Positions 8,124 to 16,985 of a stretch of 64,000 bases of DNA are shown here, piece after piece. This DNA comes from an uncultured bacterium (lineage in GTDB: Bacteria > Cyanobacteriota > Vampirovibrionia > Gastranaerophilales > Gastranaerophilaceae): assembly GCA_949298985.1 (NCBI GenBank), contig CASFYV010000021.1, positions 310,001 to 374,000 on the forward strand, given 5' to 3'. The translations under genes were made by a program, and so were the position numbers. Position 1 is the first letter of the stretch, and each line of letters begins with the position of its first letter. The notes under the pieces are model-generated. The model ran no database searches. It was not told the DNA's origin and worked only from the letters and a program-made list of their open reading frames with translations.

Positions 8124-9887
8124 ATGATAAATATTGATAGAATTAATGAACTGGTTGGTGAAAAAAAATTTAGTGAAGCTAAAGAATTAATAATTCCTGC
8201 TCTTAAAGAAGATGGTAATAATATAGAATTATTAAAACTTGCAGGTTTAACTTTTATAAATCTTGAAGAGTGGAAAGAAGCACAAAATAAATTTGAAACA
8301 GTTTTAAAATATGCTCCAGACGATGCAACATCTTGGTTTTATTTAGCAAATTGTTATGATAAAAATAATGATTTTATTTCTGCAAAAAATAGCTACATTA
8401 AAGTCATCGAATTACGTAAAGAATATTTAGAAGCATACAAAAACTTATGCGTAATATTAATGAAACTAAACCAACCAGAAGAAGCTTTAAAATACGCAAC
8501 TATTGCAAATAGTTTATTTGATGATGATTATATTTTTGATTTTGTAATCGGTACTGCTTATATGAAAATTAGAGAATTTTCAAAAAGTATCAAACCTTTT
8601 GAAAGAGCTTTACAAAAAGAACCTGAAAATTTAGGAATTTTAAATAGTTTAGGAACAGCGTATATGGCAACAAGCCAAGGAGAAAAAGCCATTAAATATT
8701 ATAAAAAAGCTTTGGAAATTTCTCCTGAAAATCCTATGGCTTATTTTAACTTAGGTTCAGCTTTTCAAATTCAACAAAATCATGCAGAAGCAAGCATATA
8801 TTTAAAAGAAGCAGTTAAACTTGATGAAGAAGATGAAAGTTTTAAAATTGCTTATGCAATGTCATTAGTTAAATCCGAAAAATACGAAGAAGCTGCAAAT
8901 ATTTATAAAGCATTAATCGTACAACATCCTGAAAAAGAAAATTATAAATACAATCTTGTAACTTGCTTGGAAGCCTTAGGTGATATAAATACTGCAATAG
9001 ATATGTTGGAAAAAATGGTTTTTGTTAACCAAAAATTTATATTACCGGCTCAAAAACTTGCAAGTTTATATATTAAGGTAAATAATCTTTCTAAAGCAAA
9101 AGATATTTACGATAATATTTTATTAAAAAACAATCCGACAGTAGAAACTTTACATCAATATGCGGTATTATCTTCAAGTCTTTGTGACACAGATACAGCT
9201 GAAAGAATATTAAAAAAAGTTATCAAAATGAATCCAAATATTGCAAAAGCACATAAAGATTTGGCAATTATATATTTGAATAAAAGATTATTTGATTATG
9301 CAGAAGACGAATTTAAAATAGCTTTAAATCTAGCTCCAAATGATTTTGAGATAATTTTTGAATTCGGAAACTTTTTATATTCAGTTTCTAAAAATAATGA
9401 AGCAGAAAGATATTATACAGAAGCTTTGGATATTGAACCTGAAAATATTTTAGCACTAACCTTTATGGCATTAAATAAATTAGTCCTTAATCAATTAGAT
9501 GAGGCTAAAGATTATATTATGAAGGCATTTAAAATAAATCCTCACCACGAATATATTCAATTTTGTGTAGGAAGAATTCTTTTTGCAAGAAAAGAATATG
9601 ACGAAGCAAAAATATATCTAATTAAAGCAGTCGAACAAAATCCTGATATTGAAACTCAAAATACTCTTGCTTTAACATATTTTGAACTTGGCGAATATCA
9701 ATCTGCGATAAATATATTTGAAAATTTGCTTTCTAAAAAGCCTGATAACATTTCAGTTTTAATGAGCCTTGCAAAATGCTATGAAAATTTGAAAAACAAT
9801 GATAAAGCTTTAGAAATCTTAGAAAAGATTGTATCAATTTTCCCGGAAGATGAAGAAGCTCACGAACTGATTAGAAAACTATCTTAA
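8124..9887 (+). CDS. Long tetratricopeptide-repeat protein
   Basis: 587 residues made almost wholly of TPR units (examples: AWFYLANCYDKNNDFISAKNSYIKVIEL, cut here by eye into about 34-residue steps). About 15 repeats can be traced from residue 30 to the end. No signal peptide or membrane segment is visible, so it is probably a cytoplasmic scaffold. It starts one base after the sigma-factor stop with GGAG upstream, so it is the last gene of the nadA-rlmB-rpoD run. Partner unknown. Confidence 0.85.
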   Translation: MINIDRINELVGEKKFSEAKELIIPALKEDGNNIELLKLAGLTFINLEEWKEAQNKFETVLKYAPDDATSWFYLANCYDKNNDFISAKNSYIKVIELRKEYLEAYKNLCVILMKLNQPEEALKYATIANSLFDDDYIFDFVIGTAYMKIREFSKSIKPFERALQKEPENLGILNSLGTAYMATSQGEKAIKYYKKALEISPENPMAYFNLGSAFQIQQNHAEASIYLKEAVKLDEEDESFKIAYAMSLVKSEKYEEAANIYKALIVQHPEKENYKYNLVTCLEALGDINTAIDMLEKMVFVNQKFILPAQKLASLYIKVNNLSKAKDIYDNILLKNNPTVETLHQYAVLSSSLCDTDTAERILKKVIKMNPNIAKAHKDLAIIYLNKRLFDYAEDEFKIALNLAPNDFEIIFEFGNFLYSVSKNNEAERYYTEALDIEPENILALTFMALNKLVLNQLDEAKDYIMKAFKINPHHEYIQFCVGRILFARKEYDEAKIYLIKAVEQNPDIETQNTLALTYFELGEYQSAINIFENLLSKKPDNISVLMSLAKCYENLKNNDKALEILEKIVSIFPEDEEAHELIRKLS

Positions 9888-9890
9888 ATT

Positions 9891-10688
9891 TTAATTTACA
9901 TAATTTTTAGAATAATAATAAAACATTAAAACTGCTGCATAAATCATGTAGTAAAAGTTTACCAATGTTAATACAAAATGAGCAAAAATATTACTGCCAA
10001 AAATAGTTGTAATTATTGAAATTAAAAAATAAGAAATAAATAATATCAAATATAATAAAATGTTTTTGAAAAAATTTTTACTTAATAAATTTTTTAAGGT
10101 AACAAGAAAAGCTTTGAATGGATTTTTTTCCTTATAAAACATTGTTGGCGGATACAAAAAAATCACAAAATATGTAATTATCATACAGCCTAACAATAAC
10201 AAATTCCAAGCATTTAACCTAAATAATTGTTCATCAGACAAAGACAATAAAAATGTTCTTAAAGCTTCAGGAGAAGTAACTGCCTTAGAAAAGGCTACGG
10301 CAGAAATCCCTATTTGTCCAATAAATTTCATACCAACTAAATAAGATAAAAATAAAAATAAAGCTATTACTATAAAAACATTTATAATCATTCCTAAAGA
10401 ATTCAAAAAATACTCTCCCACTCCTGCAGGAAATTCTTTTATTAAAAAATTTGGATCTTCATATTCTTCAGAAGCTACAATAGCTTGCTTTATCATAAAA
10501 AACCAACCTGATAAAAACGCTCCCAGCATCATTATAAATAATATAAATGCAAAAATTAAACCTAATAAATTTCCATTCATCGAAAATATAATATACAAAC
10601 TGGACAACAAAGAAAACAATATTAATGGCGTTGCCAATATGATAAATTTATTAGTTAATTTAAAACTTTCTTTTATACAAGTTAACAT
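9891..10688 (-). CDS. Polytopic membrane protein, unknown function
   Basis: 265 residues with about six hydrophobic segments (for example ILATPLILFSLLSSLYIIF near residue 17 and VFIVIALFLFLSYLVG near 104). Ribosome site AGAGGA precedes the ATG. The overall shape resembles DUF975/YciC-type six-helix membrane proteins, but I cannot assign a family. It ends three bases from the convergent TPR gene. It lies 13 bases after the CpaE-like gene and probably shares its transcript. Confidence 0.75.
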   Translation of the reverse strand: MLTCIKESFKLTNKFIILATPLILFSLLSSLYIIFSMNGNLLGLIFAFILFIMMLGAFLSGWFFMIKQAIVASEEYEDPNFLIKEFPAGVGEYFLNSLGMIINVFIVIALFLFLSYLVGMKFIGQIGISAVAFSKAVTSPEALRTFLLSLSDEQLFRLNAWNLLLLGCMIITYFVIFLYPPTMFYKEKNPFKAFLVTLKNLLSKNFFKNILLYLILFISYFLISIITTIFGSNIFAHFVLTLVNFYYMIYAAVLMFYYYSKNYVN

Positions 10689-10701
10689 CTACTATCCTCT
10701 T

Positions 10702-11850
10702 TTAAACTCTATATTGCATTACAGTCTTTTCTATTATATCATCTGAAATTTTTGTTGCTAATTCTCTAAAATTATTTGCAATATTAGAATTTAAATTAAT
10801 TTCTGAAACGCAAATGCCTTTATTTATAGCTTCCATTATTGTGAAATAATTATTAGGAATTTTCCAATAAATTTTTTCTCCTAAGGTATTTTCTATATCT
10901 TCTATTTTTATATCATCACTTTCAATATATCTGTTAACAACTATTTTAACTTTATCTTTAGGATATCTTCTTGACTTGAATAAAGTTAAACATCTTTGAG
11001 CATTTCTTATTGCCGGAACATTTACAATAGTTGTAAATAAAACTAAATCTGATAAATCAAGTATTTTTAAAGAATTTTCGTCTATATTAGAAGACATGTC
11101 TATTACTATATAAGAAAATACTTTTTTTAATTCATTAAATAATTTTGTAATATCCTGCGGAGAAATGCTTTCAGCCTGTTCTATATATGTAGGATCGGAT
11201 AAAATATATAACGAACTATCCTTATAACGCTCAAAAGCTTTCAAAAAAATCTCTTCATCTTTATTTATAAAATTTTTAATTACATAACTAACATCAAATG
11301 TCGGATTCAAATTTAAAAAAGTTGAAACATCACCCAGTTGTAGATTTAAATCAATCAGAGCTACCTTACATTTGGTCACTTTTTCTAATTCTTTCGCAAG
11401 ATTTATCGCAAGTGTAGTCTTTCCGATGCCACCTTTATTAGAATATACAGTTATTATTTTTGATTGAGAATGTATTTCCGAAAAATCATTATTAACTAAA
11501 GAAGAAATTGTTCTCAACAAATCATTTTTTATAATGGGTTTAGGTAAGAATTCTTTCGCTCCCATTCTTAAAGCTTTTACAATTGTATTTGTTGAATAAT
11601 CTGTAGAAGTTATTATCAATTTTGAAGCATGTAATCTAACTTGTTCAATAAATTCATCAGATTCAATCTCTGTTATATCAACTATTACAATAGCTTCATC
11701 ATTTTGTTTTTTTATATTTTCAAATCCTACATTATAATCTTCATAACATTCAACATTTTCTATAAAATCAAACTCTTCTATATATGACGCCAAAATATTT
11801 CTTGAATTCTCATTTTTATCAAGAACTATAACAACAGGTTTGCTTTCCAT
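10702..11850 (-). CDS. CpaE/TadZ-like protein: receiver-like domain plus MinD/ParA ATPase
   Basis: 382 residues. Residues 5-120 form a response-regulator-like fold (VIVLDKNENSRNILASYIEE, IVIVDITEIE, LRMGAKEFLPKP). A MinD/ParA-type ATPase follows, with the deviant Walker A KGGIGKTT at about 144-151 and LIDLNLQLGDVSTFL as the switch region. This two-domain layout is that of CpaE/TadZ, which localises Flp/Tad pilus machinery at the cell surface. No Tad ATPase (cpaF) or pilin is visible nearby, so the partner system is uncertain. The gene follows a decayed Hcp homologue on the same strand. Confidence 0.85.
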   Translation of the reverse strand: MESKPVVIVLDKNENSRNILASYIEEFDFIENVECYEDYNVGFENIKKQNDEAIVIVDITEIESDEFIEQVRLHASKLIITSTDYSTNTIVKALRMGAKEFLPKPIIKNDLLRTISSLVNNDFSEIHSQSKIITVYSNKGGIGKTTLAINLAKELEKVTKCKVALIDLNLQLGDVSTFLNLNPTFDVSYVIKNFINKDEEIFLKAFERYKDSSLYILSDPTYIEQAESISPQDITKLFNELKKVFSYIVIDMSSNIDENSLKILDLSDLVLFTTIVNVPAIRNAQRCLTLFKSRRYPKDKVKIVVNRYIESDDIKIEDIENTLGEKIYWKIPNNYFTIMEAINKGICVSEINLNSNIANNFRELATKISDDIIEKTVMQYRV

Positions 11851-11942
11851 TTTAGACCTCTTCTAATTTAAGACAAATAAATTGAATTTATAATTAAACT
11901 CCATAATTTAATATACCTTAAATTTAAGATTAGAACAATCTA

Positions 11943-13520
11943 TTATTCAAAAATACTTTCTAAATCTTTTTTTACACTGGAAAGAGTTTTTATATTAAAG
12001 AACTTACCTAAAGTTTCTATCAAAGTTGGATTTAATAATATCGGAGCACATCTGCCAACATAAATTTTAACATTTTCAAACTCTGATAAATACAACATTT
12101 GAGAAATACTATGTCTTTCACATTTAGGGAAAAATATTGTAATTGGAATATCAAATTCTTTAATTATTTCTTCACCAAATTTACTTATTGCAAAAGTATC
12201 AAAACAAGCATTAATACAAATAATATTATCAGTATCTTCACAATATGAAAGTGAAACAATTAAAACATCTTTAGGAGTTTTCTTAATTAAATTTTCAAAA
12301 TACGATTTTTGCTCTAAAGTGTAAGCGTTCAGGCCAATAAGAAAAATTTTTGAATAATTTCCTTTCAAAAACTTATTTTTTATCTTTTCAAAAGTTTTAT
12401 CAAAATTATATCCGACTTCAACTGATTCACATTTTTTTCCTGTTTTGAAACCTTTTGCTTCAAAAGCAGAAGTTATTACAGGAGAAAAATCTTTATTATC
12501 AATAGAAATTACGCCTTTTGAATATGCAATATCAGTAGTATAAAGCCTTCCTCTATACAAATTTTCTACATTATACAAAGAATGCTTTGTTAATAAAATT
12601 GGTCCCGGGAAAGTTGCAAAATCTAAATAACAATTATCCATTCCCTGACCATACTGTCCTTTTAAATGCTTATATTCACTAAATTTAGGAAAAGTATGTG
12701 CAAGCATCATTTCATCATGAGTATAAATATCAATTTCAGTTTCTTTTAAAGCCTCTAATACATCCTCCAATTCTCTTATATTAGAACCGACAACCAATAA
12801 AGCTTTACTTGGAGTTGTTGAATAAGAAACATTAGTTTCTCTTTGTATTCCATACCTTTCTTCTTGAACTTTTCTGAGCTCTTTCATCAAAGTATTATCA
12901 AATTCAACTGTATCTTTTATTAATGTCTTAATTTCTTCCAAATTATATTTATTAACATTTAAACTGTCTAATAGTTTTAAAATATAAATATATGCTTCAT
13001 CATTGCTAACAGAAAAACTTTCTAAATCCAAAAGATTTATACAAATACTTTTTGCTAAAACTAACAAAATTGTGTATAAATTTCTAACTTCTTGAGAAAT
13101 AGATTCTATTTTTTTTAATAACTCTCGTTCTCCTAATTGGATAGATTTTATTATATCGGCTTTATCATCAAATTTTAAAACCGATTTTAAGTAATCCGGT
13201 ACTAAATCATTTTGTTCGCATAAAGCTGAATATTCTTCTTTTATTCTTGGTAATTCATTATTTAATCTCAAAATTATTTTTTCAAAATCTTTTTCTGAAA
13301 AATCAGAGTTCAAAACCATTACAGATATAATATTAAGAATAATATTTTTAGCAATATCATCTTTTTTATTATTTTCATGCAGTTTTAAAGCATAATGAGC
13401 AAGTAGTTTTAAATATAAAATCAAAACTTCTTGCAAAGAAGAAATTCTTGGATTAACAGAACATCTTCCATTTGCAGTACAACTGTCATATTGGTAATCT
13501 TCATTAAAATTATTTGTCAT
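11943..13520 (-). CDS. Degenerate hybrid-cluster protein (Hcp/Prismane) homologue
   Basis: 525 residues. The N-terminus CTANGRCSVNPRISSLQEVL matches the second half of Hcp's cysteine motif; the first cysteine pair is missing. Further on, DIYTHDEMMLAHTFPKF and FPGPILLTKHSL match the Hcp core. By eye against Desulfovibrio Hcp ligands, E268 (E270 here), C434 (C427), C459 (C439) and E494 (E468) appear kept. H244, C312 and the persulfide C406 are replaced by S246, S314 and N398. The protein probably cannot hold the normal hybrid [4Fe-2S-2O] cluster, so hydroxylamine or NO reductase activity is doubtful. It is the first gene of the run leading into the CpaE-like gene. Confidence 0.75.
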   Translation of the reverse strand: MTNNFNEDYQYDSCTANGRCSVNPRISSLQEVLILYLKLLAHYALKLHENNKKDDIAKNIILNIISVMVLNSDFSEKDFEKIILRLNNELPRIKEEYSALCEQNDLVPDYLKSVLKFDDKADIIKSIQLGERELLKKIESISQEVRNLYTILLVLAKSICINLLDLESFSVSNDEAYIYILKLLDSLNVNKYNLEEIKTLIKDTVEFDNTLMKELRKVQEERYGIQRETNVSYSTTPSKALLVVGSNIRELEDVLEALKETEIDIYTHDEMMLAHTFPKFSEYKHLKGQYGQGMDNCYLDFATFPGPILLTKHSLYNVENLYRGRLYTTDIAYSKGVISIDNKDFSPVITSAFEAKGFKTGKKCESVEVGYNFDKTFEKIKNKFLKGNYSKIFLIGLNAYTLEQKSYFENLIKKTPKDVLIVSLSYCEDTDNIICINACFDTFAISKFGEEIIKEFDIPITIFFPKCERHSISQMLYLSEFENVKIYVGRCAPILLNPTLIETLGKFFNIKTLSSVKKDLESIFE

Positions 13521-13608
13521 AACAACTACATAATAAAATTAATTACAAAATAATATATTCCCCAATATGGTAATTTAATTTGTAATGTAAATTTTTACTA
13601 CAAAAGTG

Positions 13609-13637
13609 TTGACATTTTACATACTTTAGAGTATACT
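13609..13637 (+). promoter_or_regulatory. Consensus sigma-70 promoter
   Basis: TTGACA at 13609-13614, 17-base spacer, TATACT at 13632-13637. Transcription would start near 13644, about 27 bases before the ATG at 13671. This is the best -35/-10 match in the window. Confidence 0.8.
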
Positions 13638-13670
13638 TGCCGAGTGTGTTTAACCATGAGGGTTTATATT

Positions 13671-13994
13671 ATGAAAATCAATGCTATCCAAAGTTATGGT
13701 CTTACCTGTTCGCCTAGAAAAATTAACAAGAAATTTAGAAACGAAATTCCAACAAACTCTAATGAAACTCTCGCAACAGATACAGTTTCTTTTAAAGGCA
13801 AAGGGGCTGTTAAAGGTGCTGGGATTGGTGCTGTAGTCGGAGTTGGCGCTTTAGCTGCGATTACTTTTTTAAGTGGAGGCATAGCAGCTCCTGCAGCATA
13901 TTTAGCTTATGGTGCGATATTTGGTTCTCTTGGCGGAGCTGTTGGAAAATCTGTAGACAAATATAATGAAGAACAGAAAAAATTTAAAAAATAA
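13671..13994 (+). CDS. Small glycine-rich membrane protein with F-K leader
   Basis: 107 residues from the ATG at 13671. I prefer this to an upstream in-frame GTG because it fits the promoter and the usual MKI opening. The N-terminal 45 residues are polar and end in TVSFKGKG. Two glycine/alanine-rich membrane segments follow (GIGAVVGVGALAAITFL and AAYLAYGAIFGSLGGAVG), of the glycine-zipper kind. A strong promoter precedes and a terminator follows, so it is a single-gene unit that may be highly expressed. Function unknown. Confidence 0.8.
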   Translation: MKINAIQSYGLTCSPRKINKKFRNEIPTNSNETLATDTVSFKGKGAVKGAGIGAVVGVGALAAITFLSGGIAAPAAYLAYGAIFGSLGGAVGKSVDKYNEEQKKFKK

Positions 13995-14022
13995 GATTTA
14001 ATATTTTCTTATTTTAAGTAAG

Positions 14023-14055
14023 AGGTGAATTGTAAGCGTTCAATTCATCTTTTTT
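14023..14055 (+). terminator. Rho-independent terminator
   Basis: AGGTGAATTG (14023-14032) pairs with CAATTCATCT (14041-14050) with one G-U pair and an eight-base loop, then six T. It ends the small glycine-rich gene. Confidence 0.85.
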
Positions 14056-14083
14056 GCTATTTAGTGGAGTTTTATGCTATAAT
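14054..14083 (+). promoter_or_regulatory. Extended -10 promoter of the YhaM-like gene
   Basis: TTGCTA at 14054-14059, 18-base spacer, TATAAT at 14078-14083 with the extension TGC immediately upstream. The predicted start near 14090 leaves about 20 bases before the ATG. Confidence 0.7.
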
Positions 14084-14109
14084 TTAGGCAAATTATAGGA
14101 GAAATCTTA

Positions 14110-14940
14110 ATGTTTAGTACTGATATTATCTACGAAGTAGTGACGTTCTCAATCGGCGATACAAAATCCGGAACAAAAATGGGGAAATTGCAATTAAAAG
14201 ACCCTAAAACCGGAGAATTTTTGAATTGCATTCTTTGGGAAGAAGCTTTAAATAGAATCGATTCAAAATTATTCCGAACAGGAAACGAATTAAAAATTGT
14301 ATCAGGTTCTTTTAACGAAAAATATAATAATTGTTTAGTTTCTTCTTTAGAACTAATAAAAGAAGCTAAAACAGGTTTAGATAAGCAAGAACAGGAAAAC
14401 TCTTATAATGAATTAATTTCTTACATTAATAAAATTGAAAATAATGATTTAAAAAACTTTGTTTTAGATATTTATGAAAAAAATCGAGAAAAAATCTTAA
14501 TTTCCCCTGCTGCAAAATTAATGCATCATAATTATATCGGAGGCTTACTTGTACATACTTTAGAATGTGTAAAATATGCAGAAAGTAATCTTCAAAACTT
14601 TTTCCAAAGAGTTAATAAAGATGAAGTATTTGCAGCTTGCTTGTTACATGATATAGGAAAAATATTTGAATATACAATTGATACTGAATCAGGTTTAATA
14701 GATTACGATGAAAACTTTAGAAAAGAATGGGTTTCTCATTCTCAGTACGGATTTTCAATATGTATGCTAGCAGGATTTAAACGAGTTGCAAAAATGATTG
14801 CAGCACATCATGCCCGTGCAGAATGGGGGGCTATTATTGATTTGAACGAAAAGGATTTGGAGCCTTATGTTTATTTAATTCATCATATTGATGATTTATC
14901 GGCTAAATTTGGAAAAACAAATGTCGCAATGTTAGGTTAA
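14110..14940 (+). CDS. YhaM-like 3'-5' exoribonuclease (OB fold plus HD domain)
   Basis: 276 residues. Residues 1-90 look like an OB-fold nucleic-acid-binding domain (TKMGKLQLKDPKTGEFLNCILW). The rest is an HD hydrolase domain with the metal ligands HHNYIGGLLVHTLE, LLHDIGKIFEY and AAHHARAEWG. This is the YhaM/Cbf1 arrangement, which degrades RNA or single-stranded DNA from the 3' end with Mn2+. It is a little short of the roughly 310 residues of YhaM. GAGAA ribosome site. Confidence 0.85.
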   Translation: MFSTDIIYEVVTFSIGDTKSGTKMGKLQLKDPKTGEFLNCILWEEALNRIDSKLFRTGNELKIVSGSFNEKYNNCLVSSLELIKEAKTGLDKQEQENSYNELISYINKIENNDLKNFVLDIYEKNREKILISPAAKLMHHNYIGGLLVHTLECVKYAESNLQNFFQRVNKDEVFAACLLHDIGKIFEYTIDTESGLIDYDENFRKEWVSHSQYGFSICMLAGFKRVAKMIAAHHARAEWGAIIDLNEKDLEPYVYLIHHIDDLSAKFGKTNVAMLG

Positions 14941-15002
14941 AAATGAAAATAAACATAAAATTAATAAATTAAAGCAATCAATAATTTACAAAAGGAATCC
15001 TT

Positions 15003-16895
15003 ATGGAAATAAATCGTTTAAATAAAAATAATATTAATCTTTTTGGAAAAAATTATATCAATAAAGATGATAATAAAAATATAAAAAAAGATAATTCACA
15101 AAAATTAGTAGAGGAGCTTAATAAAATGAGTATGATTAATAATGTAAATATTAATAAAAAAGATTATGAATTAAATCTTTCTATGGAAGAGTTAGAAAAA
15201 CGAACTCATAAAGATTATCTAACGACAAAAAAAATGCTTACTGTTGATGCACCAGAATATTTAGAATTAGCAGATGGCGATAAAGAAGCTTTAAAACATT
15301 TAGTAAAAGCTGCAAAAGTTTTGGATAAAGTTAATATGCAGCTTGATAACCCTAATAACTTACCTTTTCAAGAATATTTGGAAAAAGAAATTGCAAAAGG
15401 TAACGAGCAAGCAAAATTAACAAAGATTCTTTTTGATGCTCAAAAAGGAGTTTGCTCACTTGATAGAGAAAGCAATATGATAGAACTGGCTAAAGGTGTC
15501 AAAGAAAGAGCCGGAAAAGGTGTTTATCCTCAAGATTTAGAAAAAGAAGAATTTCACAATATATTAATTAAAATGTTAAAAGAAGGTAAAATAGATGAAG
15601 TTGCTAAAATTCTAAATCAACGCTCTGTTGTAGAAAGAGTTGGAAACGAACTTGTAGCTACAGATTATGTAGATAAATTCAAAGATGATTTTGCTTATAT
15701 GGCATCAGAACTTGAAAAGGCCGCAGAAACTTCAACAAATGAAGATTTTAACGAATTCTTAAAACTGCAAGCAAAAGCATTAAGAACAGCAGATCCTATG
15801 TTAGATGCTTATGCAGATAAAAAATGGGCAACTCTACAAGATACTCCGTTAGAATTTACAATAACCAGAGAAAATTATTCAGATGAATTAACAGAAACTG
15901 TGGTTGAAAACCCTGAATTAAAAAAATTACTTGATGAAAATGGAATTACCCCTGTTGCTAAAGACTTTTTAGGCGGTCGTGTCGGAATAGTTAATAAAAA
16001 AGGTACAGAAGCTATTTTAGGCGTTAAAAACTATTTACCGCTAATGGCACAAAATATGCCTTTTAAAGATAGTTATATCCAAAACATTTCACCGGATAAA
16101 GAATCAAAACAAACAATGGTTGATGTAGATTTAGTTGCAGTAAATGGTGATGTTGGAGAATTTAGAGCAGGGATAACTCTTGCAGAAAATTTACCTAATG
16201 ATGATAAATTATCAATAATAGAATTAGATGGCGGAAGAAGAAACGTTTATCATAGACAAATAAGATTAATTACATCGGATGATGCTAGAGAAAAAATGAA
16301 GAAACGTTTAGATGCAACTCTAAACCCTGAACTACATAAATATTATAACGATGAAGCAGATCACTGGTTTACAGTAGGACACGAAAACGGACATTCTCTT
16401 GGACCAAAATCAGGAACAGAAGGTTTGGGTAAATATAAATCAATTATTGAAGAAAATAAAGCTGATATGGTTTCTCTTGCAATGCTTGATGTATTAACAG
16501 AAGCAGGAATGTACACACCGGAGCAGAGAAATCAAATAATAGTAACATATGCAGCAGATAATATGATGACTTCAAAACCAACTCTAAGCCAAGCTCATAG
16601 AGTTCGCTCAGTTATGCAGAACTACTACTTCATAAAAGAAGGTGCAATGGAAATTTCTAAAGACGGTATTTTAAACGTTAATATAGAAAAAATGATACCA
16701 ACTGCAAAGAAAATGTTAGAAGAAATTATCCAAGTACAAATGAAAGGTGATTTTTCTAAAGGAGAAAAATATGTAATGGATAATTTTGTATGGACTCCTG
16801 AAATGCAGACAATGTCAGAAAATATTAAAAAGGTATCCAAAACTTTAAACGGAAAAGTCGAATCACCTTTAGCTGATAAGCTTTTAAATGAATAA
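15003..16895 (+). CDS. M49 (dipeptidyl-peptidase III)-like zinc metallopeptidase with F-G leader
   Basis: 630 residues, AAGGA ribosome site. The N-terminus MEINRLNKNNINLFGKN carries the leader. The middle is helical. The zinc site is HENGHSLGP (about residue 463) with the second motif EENKADMVSL about 28 residues later. This spacing and the HExxH..GP...EE.KAD pattern match the DPP III-like proteins related to plant NUDT3 C-termini. The M49 assignment is from motif memory, not alignment. Substrate is probably a peptide; no signal peptide is visible. A terminator follows. Confidence 0.75.
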   Translation: MEINRLNKNNINLFGKNYINKDDNKNIKKDNSQKLVEELNKMSMINNVNINKKDYELNLSMEELEKRTHKDYLTTKKMLTVDAPEYLELADGDKEALKHLVKAAKVLDKVNMQLDNPNNLPFQEYLEKEIAKGNEQAKLTKILFDAQKGVCSLDRESNMIELAKGVKERAGKGVYPQDLEKEEFHNILIKMLKEGKIDEVAKILNQRSVVERVGNELVATDYVDKFKDDFAYMASELEKAAETSTNEDFNEFLKLQAKALRTADPMLDAYADKKWATLQDTPLEFTITRENYSDELTETVVENPELKKLLDENGITPVAKDFLGGRVGIVNKKGTEAILGVKNYLPLMAQNMPFKDSYIQNISPDKESKQTMVDVDLVAVNGDVGEFRAGITLAENLPNDDKLSIIELDGGRRNVYHRQIRLITSDDAREKMKKRLDATLNPELHKYYNDEADHWFTVGHENGHSLGPKSGTEGLGKYKSIIEENKADMVSLAMLDVLTEAGMYTPEQRNQIIVTYAADNMMTSKPTLSQAHRVRSVMQNYYFIKEGAMEISKDGILNVNIEKMIPTAKKMLEEIIQVQMKGDFSKGEKYVMDNFVWTPEMQTMSENIKKVSKTLNGKVESPLADKLLNE

Positions 16896-16916
16896 TGTAA
16901 CAAAAATTTAATAAAT

Positions 16917-16955
16917 AAGCACCTGATAGCAATTAATTTTTTCAGGTGCTTTAAT
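16917..16955 (+). terminator. Rho-independent terminator
   Basis: AAGCACCTGA (16917-16926) pairs perfectly with TCAGGTGCTT (16942-16951) across a 15-base loop, followed by a short T/A-rich tail. The T-run is weak. Confidence 0.7.
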
Positions 16956-16985
16956 TATTATGTGTTGTTTCTTGAAAGGTTTAGT

